DNA of 20,102 nucleotides. Origin: an uncultured Coprococcus sp. GTDB lineage: Bacteria; Bacillota_A; Clostridia; Lachnospirales; Lachnospiraceae. The stretch is from contig CAAGAB010000155.1 of the NCBI GenBank assembly GCA_900767685.1, positions 1-20,102 on the forward strand, given 5' to 3'. Below the pieces are notes generated by a model. The model saw nothing but the letters and a program-made list of their open reading frames with translations, was not told the origin of the DNA and ran no database searches. This document shows positions 1 through 8,008 of the stretch, in pieces. Numbering within the stretch: position 1 is the stretch's first letter; each line of letters opens with the position of its first letter. Position numbers and translations under genes: made by a program.

Positions 1-1041
1 AAGTACGGATACGATATCAATCGCACCATCCTTGAAATCATCGTCTGATAATGTAACAGATGGCATATCAGCAGCAACACCCTTGGAGAATAATGCTCTT
101 GCACTCTCCTGTGCCTTTACTGCTTCTTCTTCGCCATGAACCAGCTTTGTAAGTTCAAATGCAAGGATCTCTTTTGCTGTATTTAACTGACTGCCTTCCC
201 AGCTGTCCATCTTGTCGATCTCTTCCAGTGGAAGGAAGGTCAGCATACGGATACATTTTAATACATCGGCATCTGCAACATTTCTCCAGTACTGGTAGAA
301 CTCAAATGGTGAAGTCTTGTTAGGATCAAGCCATACGGCACCCTTCTGTGTCTTACCCATCTTCTTGCCCTCTGAGTTGAGCAGAAGTGTGATGGTCATG
401 GCATATGCATCTTTGCCTAGCTTTCTTCTGATAAGCTCTGTACCGCCGAGCATGTTGCTCCACTGGTCATCACCGCCGAACTGCATGTTGCAGCCGTACT
501 TCTGGTACAGTGCATAGAAATCGTAGCTCTGCATGATCATATAGTTGAACTCAAGGAAACTGAGTCCCTTCTCCATACGCTGCTTGTAGCACTCTGCACG
601 GAGCATGTTGTTTACTGAGAAGCAGGCTCCCACATCACGGAGAACATCGACATAGTTAAGATCGAGAAGCCAATCTGCATTGTTGACAAGGAGTGCCTTG
701 TCCTCTGAGAAGTCGATGAACTTGCTCATCTGCTTCTTGAAGCAGTCGACGTTATGCTGGATAGTCTCCTTTGTCATCATCTGTCTCATATCTGTACGGC
801 CTGATGGATCACCGATCATGGCTGTACCACCGCCGATCAGCGCGATAGGCTTGTTTCCTGCCATCTGAAGTCTCTTCATAAGACAGAGCGCCATGAAATG
901 ACCTACATGCAGGCTGTCCGCAGTCGGATCAAATCCGATATAGAATACTGCCTTACCGTTATTTACCAAATCTCTAATTTCATCTTCATCTGTTGTCTGT
1001 GCTATAAGCCCTCTGGCTACAAGCTCGTCATAAATCTGCAT
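1..1041 (-). CDS. tyrS: Tyrosyl-tRNA synthetase, 3' end cut by window
   Basis: Charges tRNA-Tyr with tyrosine in the cytoplasm (class I aminoacyl-tRNA synthetase). I translated it directly: it starts [15 protein letters not shown], and 347 codons stay open to the window edge. The ATP-binding signature reads HVGH (near residue 45, within [12 protein letters not shown]). The second class I motif reads KMGKT near residue 228, the KMSKS-loop variant seen in TyrRS. Other family hallmarks include [13 protein letters not shown] and [12 protein letters not shown], the latter in the tyrosine-binding pocket. The family is usually about 400-420 residues, so the C-terminal S4-like tRNA-binding domain should lie beyond the left edge. 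The ATG at 1039-1041 follows a strong AGGAGGT site at about 1051-1057. A large hairpin sits just upstream of that site, but no T-box signature is visible. The gene appears monocistronic at its 5' end. Confidence 0.97.
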   Translation of the reverse strand, partial: MQIYDELVARGLIAQTTDEDEIRDLVNNGKAVFYIGFDPTADSLHVGHFMALCLMKRLQMAGNKPIALIGGGTAMIGDPSGRTDMRQMMTKETIQHNVDCFKKQMSKFIDFSEDKALLVNNADWLLDLNYVDVLRDVGACFSVNNMLRAECYKQRMEKGLSFLEFNYMIMQSYDFYALYQKYGCNMQFGGDDQWSNMLGGTELIRRKLGKDAYAMTITLLLNSEGKKMGKTQKGAVWLDPNKTSPFEFYQYWRNVADADVLKCIRMLTFLPLEEIDKMDSWEGSQLNTAKEILAFELTKLVHGEEEAVKAQESARALFSKGVAADMPSVTLSDDDFKDGAIDIVSVL

Positions 1042-1072
1042 GTCCTATAGACCTCCTCTTTTTCTTATATAG

Positions 1073-1130
1073 TAGATAATTGTGAAACTCCTCTCTCACA
1101 TCTTTGTTATGTGAATTTCACCATTATCTA
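1073..1130 (-). other. Long imperfect hairpin in the tyrS leader
   Basis: The outer arms are 1073-1087 and 1116-1130: 15 positions with one mismatch (TAGATAAT/ATTATCTA and GTGAAA/TTTCAC). A second, inner stem (TCACAT 1096-1101 with ATGTGA 1109-1114, 7-base loop) fits within the loop. In the minus-strand RNA the structure ends about 16 bases before the tyrS Shine-Dalgarno, and it contains an internal GAGAGGAG. There is no run of U after it, so it is not a classical terminator. It could be a leader regulatory or RNA-stabilising element, or a protein-binding dyad. The fold is seen in the sequence; any function is inference. Confidence 0.5.
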
Positions 1131-1195
1131 TTTCTTATATCTCTAAATCCGTCGCAGTCATTTACATCATCGCAATAACTCTTATCAATATAAAT

Positions 1196-1222
1196 ATACA
1201 ACAAACTGCCACACAGACAGTT
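1196..1222 (-). terminator. Possible weak terminator after the envelope operon
   Basis: In the minus-strand RNA, AACUGUC (from 1216-1222) pairs with GGCAGUU (from 1204-1210): seven pairs including one G-U, with a 5-base loop. UGUUGUAU follows. The fully paired form exists only on the minus strand, and it lies 90 bases past the stop of the O-antigen-ligase-like gene. The downstream tract is only partly U-rich, so this is a tentative call. Apart from this hairpin and the tyrS leader hairpin, the 1042-1311 spacer shows nothing else that I can identify. Confidence 0.3.
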
Positions 1223-1311
1223 ATTATAACATTTAACCATGTCCAGTGACAAGTAAGTTCAACCATAAATATACCTGTTTTGCTATATTATTGACTATTA
1301 TTTACTATTTC

Positions 1312-3006
1312 TCATCTGCATCTTCCTGTTTCTGCATTTTTTTCTACATCCCCCTGTTTCTGCGTTCTCCTTTTTCTACAGATTCCAGCCGCCATAGCTG
1401 CCAGCAGAAAGATATAAGGTGTTGTGAGCGACTGGTTAAGGTTAAATAGCGCCTGCGTCGCATAGCCTGCTATTCCCAGGGCGATAGCTGTACATTCACA
1501 GAGATCCTGGTCAGCACCACCAAAGGCGCACCTTATCATGCTCACAAATGCCGACACGATAAGTCCTATATATGCAACAGCGCCAACTATTCCCGTCGTC
1601 ACCAGATACTGCAGGTATTCGTTATGTGCATTGTCGTATACGACCCCAACCGTATTCATCATCTCATCATAATATCCATTGATCATTATCGTTTTGACCG
1701 ATTCATTTCCGTATCCGAAGATCTTATTTATTAAAGGGAAATCTCTGTAAGACTCAGCCAATCTCTTCCACACATAACCTCGATAATTTCCCCAGGAATC
1801 ATCTATCTTGAATACATGTCCGGCTTTCAAAGATGCGTATACTATCGCACCTATTACACCTGCTGCCACCAGACTTGATGCAGCGATGAGAGCCGGCTTT
1901 CCGGATAATTTTCCGGATAATTTCCCAGATAGCTTTTCCGTCTTTTTTCCCTGGTTATCAGCCGCATGTCCATCTGACTTCTTCTTTCTAAAGTTTCCGG
2001 CATGTGTGACGATCTGAATGATAAAGTTCACAAGTCCAAGTACTGCACAGACCACAACGACGCTTCCCGTATGTCTCGCGAATTCGCTTATTCCATCCAG
2101 TTTTTCCACGCTCTCCTGCGACGTCCTTATCATCAGACTCACTGTCAGGGATCCGAGAGACATGACAAACATCATCTCCAGAAATTCCTTCAGCTTTCCG
2201 CCATACGCCGCAACCAGAAATACCACCACCACGGCAGCTCCGACACCGGCATAGGCAAGATTTGCATTTGTGACAACTACCGCTGCAGCTCCGATAAAGA
2301 GTGCGAACCACGAAAGCAGTTTTGTCCAGTTGAGCTTCCACACCACATCGCCGTCATATATCGGTCTTTCATCAAGCCCAAGCCCCAGTGCCACCGGGAT
2401 CACCACACATATAAAGCTCGCAAATATATCTATATTGCCGAAGGTTGATATGTATATATCCTTTATGCTCGAAGAAAGTCCCTCTCTTATATCCAGAAAA
2501 TCCACACCTATATATTGAAACACAGCTATGATCCCTGTGAATGATCCGGCTGCCAGAAAAGCGGGCAATACGAATTTCTCCAGCTTGAGCCCCCGTCCCA
2601 TACATATATAAAGTATGACTATCAATATCACAAATTGCAGGCCACAGCGTCTCCCTGCCTCTCCGGTATAGGCATCAAGCTTATCTTCCGAAAGTGCGAA
2701 TGCTGCCAGATTGGATACCAAGAATCCAGCCATGAACAAGTCTGCCGCAATATATCCATTTTTACTCTTGAACATGTCAAACGGTCGTCTCCCGTCGAAT
2801 ATGTCAAGCAGCACAGCAAGCGCCATAAGAACAGCATATATACACAGTGCCACCTCGAATGCCTTATACTTGGTGAGCGTTATGTCAAAATATTTGTCAT
2901 GCATTATGAGCGGATACAATATTCCCATATATAACAGAAATGCTATGCTTAGGCCATTCTGCGTGGTCCTTCCGTCACCGCTTTTCTTTTTATATATCTT
3001 ATTCAT
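1312..3006 (-). CDS. O-antigen ligase/polymerase-like membrane protein (Wzy_C)
   Basis: A polytopic membrane protein of 564 residues with about a dozen hydrophobic segments. It resembles the O-antigen ligase/polymerase superfamily, which joins lipid-linked glycans to acceptors or polymerises them at the outer face of the membrane. The key evidence is the conserved periplasmic-loop signature NAHNEYLQYLVTTGIVG at residues 459-475, typical of the Wzy_C domain. It is preceded by a long extracytoplasmic loop with a WKRLAESYRDFPLINKIFGYG-like stretch and followed by three more membrane segments and a basic cytoplasmic tail. A hydrophilic linker near residues 355-370 holds three KLSG units. The ATG at 3004-3006 is preceded by AGGAGA, which begins one base after the TAA of the cardiolipin synthase gene, so translation is probably coupled. 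Gram-positive members have varied glycan substrates, and the exact one cannot be told here. Confidence 0.85.
   Translation of the reverse strand: MNKIYKKKSGDGRTTQNGLSIAFLLYMGILYPLIMHDKYFDITLTKYKAFEVALCIYAVLMALAVLLDIFDGRRPFDMFKSKNGYIAADLFMAGFLVSNLAAFALSEDKLDAYTGEAGRRCGLQFVILIVILYICMGRGLKLEKFVLPAFLAAGSFTGIIAVFQYIGVDFLDIREGLSSSIKDIYISTFGNIDIFASFICVVIPVALGLGLDERPIYDGDVVWKLNWTKLLSWFALFIGAAAVVVTNANLAYAGVGAAVVVVFLVAAYGGKLKEFLEMMFVMSLGSLTVSLMIRTSQESVEKLDGISEFARHTGSVVVVCAVLGLVNFIIQIVTHAGNFRKKKSDGHAADNQGKKTEKLSGKLSGKLSGKPALIAASSLVAAGVIGAIVYASLKAGHVFKIDDSWGNYRGYVWKRLAESYRDFPLINKIFGYGNESVKTIMINGYYDEMMNTVGVVYDNAHNEYLQYLVTTGIVGAVAYIGLIVSAFVSMIRCAFGGADQDLCECTAIALGIAGYATQALFNLNQSLTTPYIFLLAAMAAGICRKRRTQKQGDVEKNAETGRCR
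1898..1933. repeat. In-frame 12-base tandem repeat coding KLSG units
   Basis: TTTCCGGATAAT occurs twice without change (1898-1909 and 1910-1921), and a diverged third unit follows. It encodes consecutive Lys-Leu-Ser-Gly units in a cytoplasmic linker of the Wzy_C-type protein. The repeat length is a multiple of three, so changes in copy number would keep the frame. Confidence 0.8.
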
Positions 3007-3018
3007 CTCTTGTCTCCT

Positions 3019-4548
3019 TTACAGCAACGGCGACAGCAGTCTGAGAAGCGGTCCGATCAGTGTCACCTTGCTCGTGTTATTCCTGCACCACAGCATATCT
3101 ATCTCTTCTGACTCGTCAAATGTTGCGAGCATATCCTTCTTGACATCCTCTATAGCTGCACAGCCGTATAACAATGTGCCGCACTCAAAGTGGTGATAGA
3201 AGCTTCGATTGTCAAGGTTAATCGATCCAATGGATGCCAGTCTGCCATCCATAAGCAAAGTCTTTGAATGAATAAAACCTGGTGTATACTGATATATCCT
3301 GACTCCTGCAAGGATGAGCTCCTTGTAATTGGACTGTGTCATCTTATATATATACTTTTTGTCAGGTATGGCAGGTGTGACTATCCTCACATCCACGCCT
3401 CTCTTGGCAGCAAGCTTGAGGGCTGTCATCAGCTCATTGCAGACTATCAGATACGGAGTAAATATGTATATATACTCCTGCGCATCATTTATCATCTGAA
3501 TATAGAGATTCTCCCCTACATTCTCTCCGGTCAGCGGACTTGACTTGTAAGGCTGTACATATCCATCATCCACTGATGAATAATCTATATCCGGCTTATA
3601 GCTCAGATAACTGCCCTCCGAATAACGGAAATAATTCCACATCTGAAGAAACATTACTGTGAAGCTCCAGGCTCCATCGCCCTCAAGTCTCACACCGCTA
3701 TCCTTCCATCTGCCATATTTTGTTATACGATTGATGTACTCGTCTGCCATATTGTATCCACCGGTATGCGCGATCTTGCCGTCTATGACAGTTATCTTCC
3801 TGTGATCCCGGTTGTTGAAGATTGTTGCAAAAAATGGCACGACCTGATTGAACGCCATACATTTGATGCCATACGATTCAAGTTCTTTCCAGTAATACTT
3901 TGGAACATTGAACACCGAGCCTATGTCATCATACATAAATCGTACATCCAGCCCCTCTGCAGCCTTTCTTTTCAGGATTTCAAGTACGGTGTCCCACATA
4001 TATCCCTTGTCAACGATGAAATACTCCATGAAGATGTATTTCTCGGCACTCTCCAGATCCCTGATGAGATCATCCATGACATCATCGCCTATGGCATAAT
4101 ATTTTACATTTGTATGTCTGTATAATGATGCCTGCGCAATGTTCTCCATATAATTACATATTCTGTACGTCGGTTTGTCCTTGATGTCGGCAGCCTTGCA
4201 GACGTTGTCACCCTTTACATTCTCATACACTTCCTGCTGCATGACTCTCAGCATATTCTTCTTCAGTCTCTTTGGTATGAGCACATGTCCATAGAGTACA
4301 TACATGAGTCCACCAAGCACAGGGAACAACAGTATCGGCACCATCCATGCCATTTTGATCATCGGGTTTGTATCCTTTGTTATAAGATGAAACACAACTA
4401 TCACACTTAGGAGCTTGAGTATTCCCGAGATGTAAATATACCTTTCCTGTAGCAGTATGATTCCAAATATCATCACCGCAAGCTGCAGAACAACCAGGAA
4501 ACATGTTATGACCATTCTGCTGAGGAGTTTATTAAGTATTTTCTTCAT
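3019..4548 (-). CDS. cls: Cardiolipin synthase (PLD family)
   Basis: Makes cardiolipin by transferring a phosphatidyl group between two phosphatidylglycerol molecules at the cytoplasmic membrane. At 509 residues it is the normal length for bacterial Cls. The N-terminus has two membrane helices (about 11-33 and 37-56) and a third hydrophobic stretch near 66-86, the PLDc_N region. Two HKD catalytic motifs are intact: H249-x-K251-x4-D256 (HRKITVID) and H427-x-K429-x4-D434 (HSKTLLMD), followed by GSINLDNRSF. Clostridial genomes often carry several Cls paralogues, so this may not be the only one. The ATG at 4546-4548 follows a purine-rich GGAAAGGAAAGG. It is the first gene of a pair with the O-antigen-ligase-like gene, which points to envelope lipid or glycan maintenance. 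Confidence 0.95.
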   Translation of the reverse strand: MKKILNKLLSRMVITCFLVVLQLAVMIFGIILLQERYIYISGILKLLSVIVVFHLITKDTNPMIKMAWMVPILLFPVLGGLMYVLYGHVLIPKRLKKNMLRVMQQEVYENVKGDNVCKAADIKDKPTYRICNYMENIAQASLYRHTNVKYYAIGDDVMDDLIRDLESAEKYIFMEYFIVDKGYMWDTVLEILKRKAAEGLDVRFMYDDIGSVFNVPKYYWKELESYGIKCMAFNQVVPFFATIFNNRDHRKITVIDGKIAHTGGYNMADEYINRITKYGRWKDSGVRLEGDGAWSFTVMFLQMWNYFRYSEGSYLSYKPDIDYSSVDDGYVQPYKSSPLTGENVGENLYIQMINDAQEYIYIFTPYLIVCNELMTALKLAAKRGVDVRIVTPAIPDKKYIYKMTQSNYKELILAGVRIYQYTPGFIHSKTLLMDGRLASIGSINLDNRSFYHHFECGTLLYGCAAIEDVKKDMLATFDESEEIDMLWCRNNTSKVTLIGPLLRLLSPLL

Positions 4549-4599
4549 TCATGTATACCTTTCCTTTCCCAATGTTATTGTGATATATTTCTATAAGCC

Positions 4600-4633
4600 A
4601 AAAACCGGTACATGTTTTGTGACACATACCGGT
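4600..4633 (-). terminator. Rho-independent terminator of the csoR-copA operon
   Basis: The arms are ACCGGTA (4604-4610) and TACCGGT (4627-4633), with further weak internal pairing. In the minus-strand RNA the stem is followed directly by UUUUU and then GG. It lies 37 bases beyond the copA stop and before cls, so it separates the copper operon from the cls operon. The promoter for cls must lie in or close to this 122-base gap; I could not identify it with confidence. Confidence 0.75.
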
Positions 4634-4670
4634 CTGTTTTCTTCTTCATCTTCTTCATCTTTGAGGAAAA

Positions 4671-4904
4671 TCACTCCACGGAAATCACCTTGTAGTCCTG
4701 ATCCTCTACAGTCTTTGTGAGAACAGCGTCATCCACAGCAGCATTGAGTGTCACGATCGCCGTACCCTTCTCATGACTTACTTCTGCTGAATCTACCTGT
4801 GGCAAAGCCTCAAGGCACTTCTTAACTCTCGCCTCACAATGTCCACACATCATACCTTCAATTTTCATGGTCTTCTTCATTATCTTATCCATTGTCTTAT
4901 CCAT
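4671..4904 (-). CDS. Possible internally started CopZ-like chaperone (C-terminal HMA of CopA)
   Basis: Inside copA and in the same frame, an ATG at 4902-4904 lies nine bases after a GAAAGGA site. A protein started here would have 77 residues, beginning [20 protein letters not shown], with the complete HMA fold and its CxxC. That matches the size and design of free copper chaperones of the CopZ family. E. coli is known to make a free chaperone from its copA by a different mechanism, frameshifting at the N-terminal HMA. Other ATG codons nearby (4911-4913 and 4920-4922) have poorer spacing. The site may instead be a relic of an old copA-copZ fusion. Production of the short form is inference. Confidence 0.35.
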   Translation of the reverse strand: MDKTMDKIMKKTMKIEGMMCGHCEARVKKCLEALPQVDSAEVSHEKGTAIVTLNAAVDDAVLTKTVEDQDYKVISVE

Positions 4905-7409
4905 AACATTCATTCCTTTCATATCTATGTTACCAGCACCATCTGTGTCTTTTATATTGCTGTTTTGTTCTGAGTTCTTCACGCCTGACATATGGCTTCT
5001 ATACTTAGCCTTGATTCTGTATCTATTATTTTTATCATAAATATCAGCCAAATTCAACCTCAGTGCGTTCGTAACTACACAAAAACTTGAAAAACTCATT
5101 GCAAATGCTCCAAACATCGGGTTGAGTGTCCAGCCGAATATCGGTATCCACACGCCTGCCGCAAGCGGTATTCCTATTATATTGTATATAAATGCCCAGA
5201 AAAGATTCTCTTTTATATTTCGCATAGCCGCCATGCTGAGTCTTATGGCAGCCGGGACATCCAGCAGAGAACTCTTCATGAGAACTATGTCGGCAGCATC
5301 GATGGCTATGTCTGTTCCGGCACCTATCGCTATTCCTATATTCGCCCTTGTCAGAGCAGGAGCGTCATTGATCCCGTCACCTACCATGATGACATGTGCT
5401 TCATCCATGAGCTCTCTGACAACCTTTTCCTTGCCGTCTGGGAGAACCCCGGCGATAACTCTGTCCACTCCAACCTGCTGTCCTATGGCGTTGGCTGTCC
5501 TCTCATTATCACCAGTGAGCATTACGACGGAAAGTCCCATCTGCTGCATCTCTTCTATCGCCTTTTTACTCTCATCCTTCACGACATCGGCAACAGCTAT
5601 TATTCCAAGCAGTCTTGCAATTATATTTTTCTGTTCATTTTCCTGTTCATTTTCCTGTTCTGTATTCTGTTCATTACGTTTTACTGATTCTGAATCATCG
5701 GACTTCGCCACAGCGAAGAACATCGGAGTCTTGCCCTGTCTGGAAAGTCTGTCTGCCTGATCTGCCAGTTCTGCCGATATCTCCACATATCTATTTATAT
5801 AATTCTTATTTCCTCCTATGACCGTCATGCCATCTATCTCACCGGAAAGTCCATTTCCCGGCACAGCCTGAAACTGCTTCACATCGGTGTCTTTATTTGT
5901 CTCTATTGAGGCCTTGTAAGCCGGATCATCACTCCACTCGCTCACTATAGCCTTTGCAAGAGGATGCTCGCTTCTGCTCTCAAGCAATGCTGCAAGTCTT
6001 AGCAGTTCCTCCTTCTCTGTTCCGGCATCTGGTACTATGTCCGTCACAACAGGCGTTCCCTTTGTTATAGTTCCTGTCTTATCCAGAACCACTATTCCTG
6101 TCTTGCCTGTCTCCTCCAATGCAGTAGCTGTCTTAAAAAGTATTCCGTGCTTTGCACCCATTCCATTTCCAACCATGATCGCAACCGGAGTAGCGAGGCC
6201 GAGTGCACATGGGCAGCTGATCACAAGAACAGATATACCACGTGCCAATGCGTAACCAACATCCTGCCCGGCTATAAGCCACACTATCATTGTGAGCACC
6301 GCTATCGCTATAACCACCGGAACAAACACCCCTGACACTTTATCAGCTATCTTGGCTATAGGTGCCTTTGAAGCCGCCGCGTCGCTCACCATATTGATTA
6401 TCTTTGAGAGCGCGGTATCTGTTCCGACCTGAGTAGCCTTACACCGCAAATATCCCGACTGATTGATGGTTGCTGCTGAAACACGGCTTCCTTCACTCTT
6501 ATCAACCGGTATGCTCTCTCCTGACAACGCTGACTCATCCACGGCTGAATCGCCTTCTATGACAACTCCATCGACAGGAATACTCTCTCCCGGCCTAACC
6601 GCAAATATATCTCCAACACTCACTTCATCTATGCCCACAGTGACCTCTGCCCCATCACGTACGAGCACTGCAGTCTTCGGAGCCAGATCCATAAGGCCCT
6701 TTAACGCATCTGTGGTACGACCCTTTGAATACGCTTCAAGTGTCTTTCCAACTGTTATAAGTGCAAGGATCATAGCTGCCGACTCAAAGTAAAAATCGTG
6801 CATAAGTGTCATAACTCTGGCATCATCCCCTGCGGTCTGGGCAGCTGTCATGGCGAAAAGAACGTATACGCTATATATGAACGATACCCCTGATCCCATC
6901 GCAACCAGTGTATCCATGTTCGGGGCGCCGTGGATCGCACCCTTAAATCCGCTGACAAAGAACTTCTGATTTATCACCATGACCAATATCGTCAGCAGCA
7001 TCTGTGTCAGTCCCATGGCTATATGATTTCCGTCGAAAAATGACGGCAATGGCCAGTTCCACATCATATGTCCCATAGATATATACATGAGTGGTATAAG
7101 TATCACCACTGATGCCACAAGCCTGGTCTTCATCTTTGCCAGTGCTGCGTCGCTCTCCGACTGTGTACTGTTACCTTTATCATGTACCTCTTTTCCAGCG
7201 TTATCAGCCAGTGATGCTCCATATCCGGCCTGTTCAACCGCAGATATTATATCGCTGCTTGTCGCATCACCATCAACCAGCATTGAATTTGTCAGAAGAT
7301 TCACCTGACACACCTTCACTCCGTCAACCTTGGAAACCGCCTTTTCTACTCTTGCGCTGCACGCACTGCAGCTCATTCCTGTTACATTGTATTTGTCCAA
7401 TATCTGCAC
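4671..7409 (-). CDS. copA: Cu+-exporting P1B-type ATPase with N- and C-terminal HMA domains
   Basis: Pumps Cu+ out of the cytoplasm using ATP. The order along 912 residues is as follows. An N-terminal HMA domain carries C14-x-x-C17 (GMSCSAC). The actuator has SGES at 297-300. The membrane metal site is C399-P-C401. The phosphorylation motif is DKTGT 443-447, the nucleotide-domain HP motif is 482-483, then TGDN 632-635 and GDGINDAP 677-684. After the last membrane helices comes a 50-residue polar, Met-rich linker. A second HMA domain follows with C855-x-x-C858 (GMMCGHC), which makes the protein longer than the usual 750-830. A Gln/Glu/Asn-rich insert (about 571-597) sits in the nucleotide domain. 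The listed start is GTG at 7407-7409. A TTG at 7398-7400 has better spacing from the AGAAGG site, so the mature start may be three codons later. It lies 12 bases behind csoR, in the same operon. Confidence 0.97.
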   Translation of the reverse strand: MQILDKYNVTGMSCSACSARVEKAVSKVDGVKVCQVNLLTNSMLVDGDATSSDIISAVEQAGYGASLADNAGKEVHDKGNSTQSESDAALAKMKTRLVASVVILIPLMYISMGHMMWNWPLPSFFDGNHIAMGLTQMLLTILVMVINQKFFVSGFKGAIHGAPNMDTLVAMGSGVSFIYSVYVLFAMTAAQTAGDDARVMTLMHDFYFESAAMILALITVGKTLEAYSKGRTTDALKGLMDLAPKTAVLVRDGAEVTVGIDEVSVGDIFAVRPGESIPVDGVVIEGDSAVDESALSGESIPVDKSEGSRVSAATINQSGYLRCKATQVGTDTALSKIINMVSDAAASKAPIAKIADKVSGVFVPVVIAIAVLTMIVWLIAGQDVGYALARGISVLVISCPCALGLATPVAIMVGNGMGAKHGILFKTATALEETGKTGIVVLDKTGTITKGTPVVTDIVPDAGTEKEELLRLAALLESRSEHPLAKAIVSEWSDDPAYKASIETNKDTDVKQFQAVPGNGLSGEIDGMTVIGGNKNYINRYVEISAELADQADRLSRQGKTPMFFAVAKSDDSESVKRNEQNTEQENEQENEQKNIIARLLGIIAVADVVKDESKKAIEEMQQMGLSVVMLTGDNERTANAIGQQVGVDRVIAGVLPDGKEKVVRELMDEAHVIMVGDGINDAPALTRANIGIAIGAGTDIAIDAADIVLMKSSLLDVPAAIRLSMAAMRNIKENLFWAFIYNIIGIPLAAGVWIPIFGWTLNPMFGAFAMSFSSFCVVTNALRLNLADIYDKNNRYRIKAKYRSHMSGVKNSEQNSNIKDTDGAGNIDMKGMNVMDKTMDKIMKKTMKIEGMMCGHCEARVKKCLEALPQVDSAEVSHEKGTAIVTLNAAVDDAVLTKTVEDQDYKVISVE
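5631..5678. repeat. 12-base tandem repeat coding Glu/Asn/Gln-rich linker in CopA
   Basis: CTGTTCATTTTC is present twice exactly (5631-5642 and 5643-5654), with two diverged units after it. It encodes the NEQ/ENEQ-type repeats in the nucleotide-binding domain insert of CopA. Units are multiples of three and keep the frame. Confidence 0.75.
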
Positions 7410-7421
7410 CTTCTTTCTATA

Positions 7422-7730
7422 TTACTTCATCAGTCTGGTGACTGTATTGACCAGATCCTCTATCGTCTCATCCTTGCCATTTCTTATATCGTCGGCCACA
7501 CAGGTCCTTATATGTTCCGCAAGAAGTGCCTTGTTAAAGCTGTTAAGCGCAGCGTTGATCGCAGATACCTGAAGCACTATATCTGTGCAATAGGCATCAT
7601 TCTCAAGCATCCCTTTCACGCCTCTTATCTGTCCCTCGATCCGGTTCAGCCTGTTCATAAGTCTTTTATATTCTTCCTCTGTCCGCTGTCTCTTTCTGCC
7701 ACAGCAACAGCAATCGTGTTCTTCTCCCAT
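7422..7730 (-). CDS. csoR: Copper-sensing repressor, CsoR family
   Basis: A DNA-binding repressor that lets go of its operator when it binds Cu+. At 102 residues it is the typical all-helical CsoR/RcnR size, with the family core YKRLMNRLNRIEGQIRG at 21-37. The Cu+ ligands are all present with canonical spacing: C48, H73 and C77 (spacings of 25 and 4). An unusual run of four cysteines (7-10) after H5 and D6 sits in the flexible N-terminus. The ATG at 7728-7730 follows AAGGAGA. It is the first gene of the operon with copA, behind a promoter whose spacer carries a CsoR-type dyad, so it should repress its own operon. Confidence 0.95.
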   Translation of the reverse strand: MGEEHDCCCCGRKRQRTEEEYKRLMNRLNRIEGQIRGVKGMLENDAYCTDIVLQVSAINAALNSFNKALLAEHIRTCVADDIRNGKDETIEDLVNTVTRLMK

Positions 7731-7860
7731 AGTATTCTCCTTGATTAAATTTTTAATTTATGACCAAATTATTTTTGCCAGATTATTTTCTAAATTTTTC
7801 TAAATTATTTAATTTACTTCATACATGTACTCTGTATATGCATCAACTATCTTCGCATTA

Positions 7861-7889
7861 TTTATATACCCCCTAGGGGTATTTGTCAA
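7861..7889 (-). promoter_or_regulatory. Promoter of the csoR-copA operon
   Basis: On the minus strand, a consensus -35 TTGACA (complement of 7884-7889) is followed by exactly 17 bases and a -10 of TATAAA (complement of 7861-7866). The transcript would start near 7854, giving a very AT-rich leader of about 120 bases before csoR. Confidence 0.88.
7866..7882. promoter_or_regulatory. CsoR operator
   Basis: ATACCCC-CTA-GGGGTAT: 7-base arms around a 3-base centre, with core CCCCTAGGGG. This matches the known CsoR operator style (C-tract, central TA, G-tract, flanked by TA). It fills the -35/-10 spacer of the operon promoter and touches the -10 hexamer. Bound CsoR should therefore block RNA polymerase directly. 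Confidence 0.88.
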
Positions 7890-7944
7890 TATCTTTTTCT
7901 TCTATTCAAAAATAATCGATAAATAATATCAGTTTAACCACAAG

Positions 7945-7992
7945 AAAACCCCTGTCAGAATTTATCGCTGTGATAAACTCCGACAGGGGTTT
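7945..7992 (-). terminator. Strong terminator at the end of the ABC/lipoprotein cluster
   Basis: AAACCCCTGTC (7946-7956) pairs perfectly with GACAGGGGTTT (7982-7992). A second stem, TTATC/GATAA, extends inside it. The minus-strand RNA continues into UUUUCUU. It lies 17 bases past the stop of the last lipoprotein gene and separates that cluster from the copper operon promoter. Confidence 0.9.
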
Positions 7993-8008
7993 AGCTTTAT
8001 ATTATTTC

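Noticed and set aside
1042..1311. T-box riboswitch in front of tyrS
   Set aside because: No AGGGTGGNACCGCG-type sequence or antiterminator is present, and no terminator with a U-run precedes the gene.
1246..1449. Small plus-strand gene next to the O-antigen-ligase-like gene
   Set aside because: It overlaps the 3' end of that gene in antisense and has no ribosome site; the Phe/Ser-rich product looks like chance.
5122..5760. Open frame of 212 codons on the plus strand inside copA
   Set aside because: It lies wholly antisense to a gene with every P1B ATPase motif, has no ribosome site, and its Ser/Pro/Ile-rich composition is that of a complement frame.
7731..7850. Riboswitch in the long AT-rich csoR leader
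   Set aside because: It holds only A/T-rich short repeats with no stable conserved fold; control by the CsoR operator is enough to explain regulation.
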